NCBI RefSeq assembly: GCF_007997015.1
Contig: NZ_VOSM01000002.1
Coordinates: forward strand, 434,001-498,000
Direction of reading: 5' to 3'
Source of the DNA: Lujinxingia vulgaris
Lineage (GTDB): Bacteria > Myxococcota_A > Bradymonadia > Bradymonadales > Bradymonadaceae
DNA length: 64,000 nt
The stretch's first letter is position 1, and every line of letters starts with the position of its first letter. The notes under the pieces were generated by a model. The model was not told where the DNA came from. It saw only the letters and a program-made list of their open reading frames with translations, and did not search any database. Below are positions 61,734-64,000 of this stretch, one piece after another. The position numbers were made by a program, and so were the translations under genes.

Positions 61734-63818
61734 ATGCAAAGCCTCTGGCAGTCTGGAATTCGAACGAGCGGCGCGATGCTGCTGTGGGTGGTGTTGGCGT
61801 CGATGGCGCTCTGGGCCTGCGGCGATCGCGACGGCATCGGTGAGACCGGCGCCGGCGTGATTGAGGTTGCGCCCACGCAGATCGGTTTTGCGCAGGTGGA
61901 GCTGGGAGATTCGGCCACCGAGTTCTTGACCATCCGCAACAACTCCGACGAGCGCCTGCAAATCTTCGAGTTGGAGCTTGAACCCGCTGGCGGGGGAAGC
62001 GCGGCTGGCTTGAGCCTGGGCTCGGTGCCGGGGCTTCCTTTTGCGCTGGAGGCCCAGGAGGAGCAGGTCATCGAGGTCACCTACTCGCCGCAGGCTGGCG
62101 AGGCGGCCCGGGGGCGAGTGAGGATTTTGTCGAGCGACCCGCGCTACTCGGAGGAGGCACCGCTCTATGTGGACATCACCACGCTCGGGAACTCCCCGGA
62201 GATTCTGGTCGATCCACCTCTGGTACGCTTCGCGCGCGCCGGCACCGGTGCGTTTGAGGAGCGGCAGACTCGGCTTATCAACGTGGGGACTGCGCCGCTG
62301 ATTATCTACGAGGCGCCCGAGTACGGCGGCGGCGAAGACTTCAGCATCGCGCTGCCGGAGCGCAGCTACCCACTGGAGCTTTTGCCCTATGACTCCGAGG
62401 CGATTGAGGCGAATCCGGAGAGCTATGAGCTCGTGATCGATGTGATCTATGAGCCCACGGGCCAGGGGCAGGATACTGGCGAGATCTCGGTGGTGACCAA
62501 CGATGTTCGCGACCCGGCTCCGGGGCGAGACGATCGCGGCCTGACTCGGATCGATGTGCGGGCGGATGCCGACGCGGCCTGCATTGAGGTGGACAGCCGC
62601 AATCGCAACTTCGGGCAGGTGCCCATCGGCAGCTCCAGTCGCGATCAGGTCGAGGTGACCAACTGCGGCACCCAGGTTCTGCAGATTGAGAACATCGTGG
62701 TGGATCAGTCCGGCAACACCTTTGAGCTGGACCTTGGGAGTTGGGATCGCAGCGGAAACGGGGCGATCGACGATCCGGTCTCGGTGGCGCCGGGGATGAG
62801 TGTGACCTTTGGCGTGCGCTTCATTCCTTTTGAAGAAGGCACGGAACGCGCCGAGGTGATCATCGTCAACAACGATCCGATTCAGCCCGAGCTGGTCATT
62901 GACGTTGTGGGTCGCGGAGCCGATGGCGAGTGTCCGATCGCCACCGCGCTCGGCCGTGTGCGCGGGGTCAGCGGGATGGGGCGACCCTCGCTTACGGCGA
63001 TCCCACTTCAGTACGTGATCCTCGACGGAAGCCAGAGCGAAGATCCCGACGGGCAGGTTGTGGACTATGAGTGGGAAGTGCTTCAGGGGCCTCCCGGGAC
63101 GCTGGTGCAGCTGGGACCGACGCAGGACGACCCGCTGGGCAACGACACCTCTCGACGCGAGTTTCGCCTGCTGACCGCAGGCACCTACCGCATCGGGCTC
63201 AACGTGATCGACAACGACGGCTTTCGCTCCTGTGAGGGCGCCGAGGTCGAGATTCGCGCGATCCCTGACCAGGACATCCATATTGAGCTGACCTGGACCA
63301 ACCCCAGCGATCCGGATGAGGGCGATGGGGAAGGAAGCGATGTGGACCTGCACCTGACCAAGATGGGGCCGGGGAACTGGGCGGAGGAGCCTTACAGCGT
63401 GTATTTCCAGTTTCCCAACCGCTCCCAGGAGTCGATCTGGAGCCCGGAAGATCCGAGCCTGGACATCGACGTGCGCGACGGTGCAGGTCCGGAGAACATC
63501 ACGATGCGCAACCCGGCAAACTGTGAGTGGTACGCCATTGGCGTGCATTATTACCGCCAGCTCTTCGGGACGGCGTACGCCACGGTGCGCATCTACATTC
63601 AGGGGCAGCTGCGCTACGAGTCGGTGCTTGAGCCGCTGGAGCGCACCGGGGAGTTCTGGGATGTGGCGCGCATTCACTGGGATAGCGGCCAGGCTACGAT
63701 CGTTGACGTCGACGCGCGCTATCCGGCGCTTCCCGAGGGGCAGGCCCCCGAGGTTGGAAACGCGATGGTGGAGACGGCCACCGAGCTCGGGTTGTGCAGC
63801 GCCCAGCAACTCTACTGA
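61734..63818 (+). CDS. Large choice-of-anchor/ASPM-domain lipoprotein with PKD-like module
   Basis: A 694-residue lipoprotein (signal then L-W-A-C at about residue 29). The outer part has at least three immunoglobulin-like modules of the ASPM-SPD-2-Hydin (choice-of-anchor D) type, recognisable by repeats of F-x-x-V-x-x-G-x-x-x-x-x-x-x-x-I-x-N and V-T-Y-S-P/F-x-P. A PKD-like region follows (I-L-D-G-S-Q-S-E-D-P-D-G, near 455-466), then a module with S-D-V-D-L-H-L. Such proteins usually face the outside and bind other surface components. ATG at 61734; the frame upstream is leader. Strongly acidic and beta-rich. Confidence 0.82.
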   Translation: MQSLWQSGIRTSGAMLLWVVLASMALWACGDRDGIGETGAGVIEVAPTQIGFAQVELGDSATEFLTIRNNSDERLQIFELELEPAGGGSAAGLSLGSVPGLPFALEAQEEQVIEVTYSPQAGEAARGRVRILSSDPRYSEEAPLYVDITTLGNSPEILVDPPLVRFARAGTGAFEERQTRLINVGTAPLIIYEAPEYGGGEDFSIALPERSYPLELLPYDSEAIEANPESYELVIDVIYEPTGQGQDTGEISVVTNDVRDPAPGRDDRGLTRIDVRADADAACIEVDSRNRNFGQVPIGSSSRDQVEVTNCGTQVLQIENIVVDQSGNTFELDLGSWDRSGNGAIDDPVSVAPGMSVTFGVRFIPFEEGTERAEVIIVNNDPIQPELVIDVVGRGADGECPIATALGRVRGVSGMGRPSLTAIPLQYVILDGSQSEDPDGQVVDYEWEVLQGPPGTLVQLGPTQDDPLGNDTSRREFRLLTAGTYRIGLNVIDNDGFRSCEGAEVEIRAIPDQDIHIELTWTNPSDPDEGDGEGSDVDLHLTKMGPGNWAEEPYSVYFQFPNRSQESIWSPEDPSLDIDVRDGAGPENITMRNPANCEWYAIGVHYYRQLFGTAYATVRIYIQGQLRYESVLEPLERTGEFWDVARIHWDSGQATIVDVDARYPALPEGQAPEVGNAMVETATELGLCSAQQLY

Positions 63819-63933
63819 AATGGCAACGAGGGGGGGATTGAGGCCGGCTCGGAGCTTGCTGCACACGCCCATGGTGTGGCACGCTGCGCGACGAGAAGAC
63901 GAGCTGCCGGCGTAAGTGCCCAGGACGAATGGT

Positions 63934-64000
63934 ATGCCCCTGAGTGAAACGGTCTGCCCCGAATGCGGAGAGCCGACCTGTGACGATGATAGCTGCCCGA
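63934..64000 (+). CDS. Zinc-ribbon protein, cut by the window edge
   Basis: From ATG 63934 the frame reads 22 residues to the edge, containing C-P-E-C-G (Cys8, Cys11) and two further Cys at 16 and 21. A C-x-x-C-G start followed by a Cys/Asp cluster is what precedes the kinase domain in the gene at 44693, so a third Ser/Thr kinase is one possibility; only the N terminus is visible and nothing else can be claimed. Confidence 0.45.
   Translation, partial: MPLSETVCPECGEPTCDDDSCP

Overview
The window is G+C-rich bacterial chromosome with dense coding, on both strands, with no rRNA or tRNA gene, insertion sequence or CRISPR array that I can see. Several traits suggest a deltaproteobacterial-type organism (Myxococcota or Bradymonadota-like): zinc-ribbon Ser/Thr kinases, a giant TPR protein, Cys-rich and choice-of-anchor lipoproteins, and many outer-membrane proteins. 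This placement is an inference from gene content.

Layout. 1-10.7 kb: 3' part of a giant TPR protein, rsmI, an outer-membrane barrel protein and a RodZ-like membrane HTH protein, separated by strong intrinsic terminators. 10.8-15.6 kb (minus): a Ser/Thr kinase, a TPR/two-TM envelope protein, a four-repeat Cys-rich protein and a UDP-galactopyranose-mutase-like flavoprotein. 15.9-18.8 kb: small lipoprotein plus mutY, converging on a cardiolipin-synthase-like gene. 18.9-24.8 kb (minus): the most unusual locus, a four-gene cassette of a coiled-coil protein, two BrxD/DUF2791-type P-loop ATPases and an Lhr-like helicase. 25-31 kb: an M3 oligopeptidase, a ferredoxin-NADP reductase-like flavoprotein, a PDZ-like lipoprotein, two membrane proteins, a parvulin-like lipoprotein and a nitroreductase. 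31.7-43.4 kb: alanine dehydrogenase, an ECF sigma/anti-sigma pair, a degenerate lipid-kinase-like gene, two tandem NTF2-like membrane paralogues, glutamate dehydrogenase, and a hydantoinase A/B pair preceded by a 159-nt near-palindrome.

43.4-55 kb: a TPR/PEGA envelope protein divergent from a second Ser/Thr kinase, a TrmA/RlmD-type RNA methyltransferase, two small unknowns, a peptidase/beta-propeller/Omp85-barrel fusion, an archaeal-type PRPP synthetase, rsmE and prmA. 55-64 kb: an enoyl-CoA hydratase, dapB-dapA, a UvrD-type helicase, a pair resembling a type III secretion substrate and its SycD-type chaperone behind a structured leader, a large choice-of-anchor lipoprotein, and the start of a zinc-ribbon protein cut by the window edge.

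How the parts fit. Housekeeping functions (rRNA and ribosomal-protein methylation, lysine/diaminopimelate synthesis, PRPP, DNA repair) are mixed with amino-acid catabolism (ald, gdh, peptidase, hydantoinase) and much envelope and signalling machinery. Kinase genes twice sit beside the same family of TPR/two-TM proteins, suggesting a signalling module. The ATPase/helicase cassette has components of BREX type 2 (BrxD and BrxHI-like) without methyltransferase or PglZ, and is my best candidate for an undescribed system.
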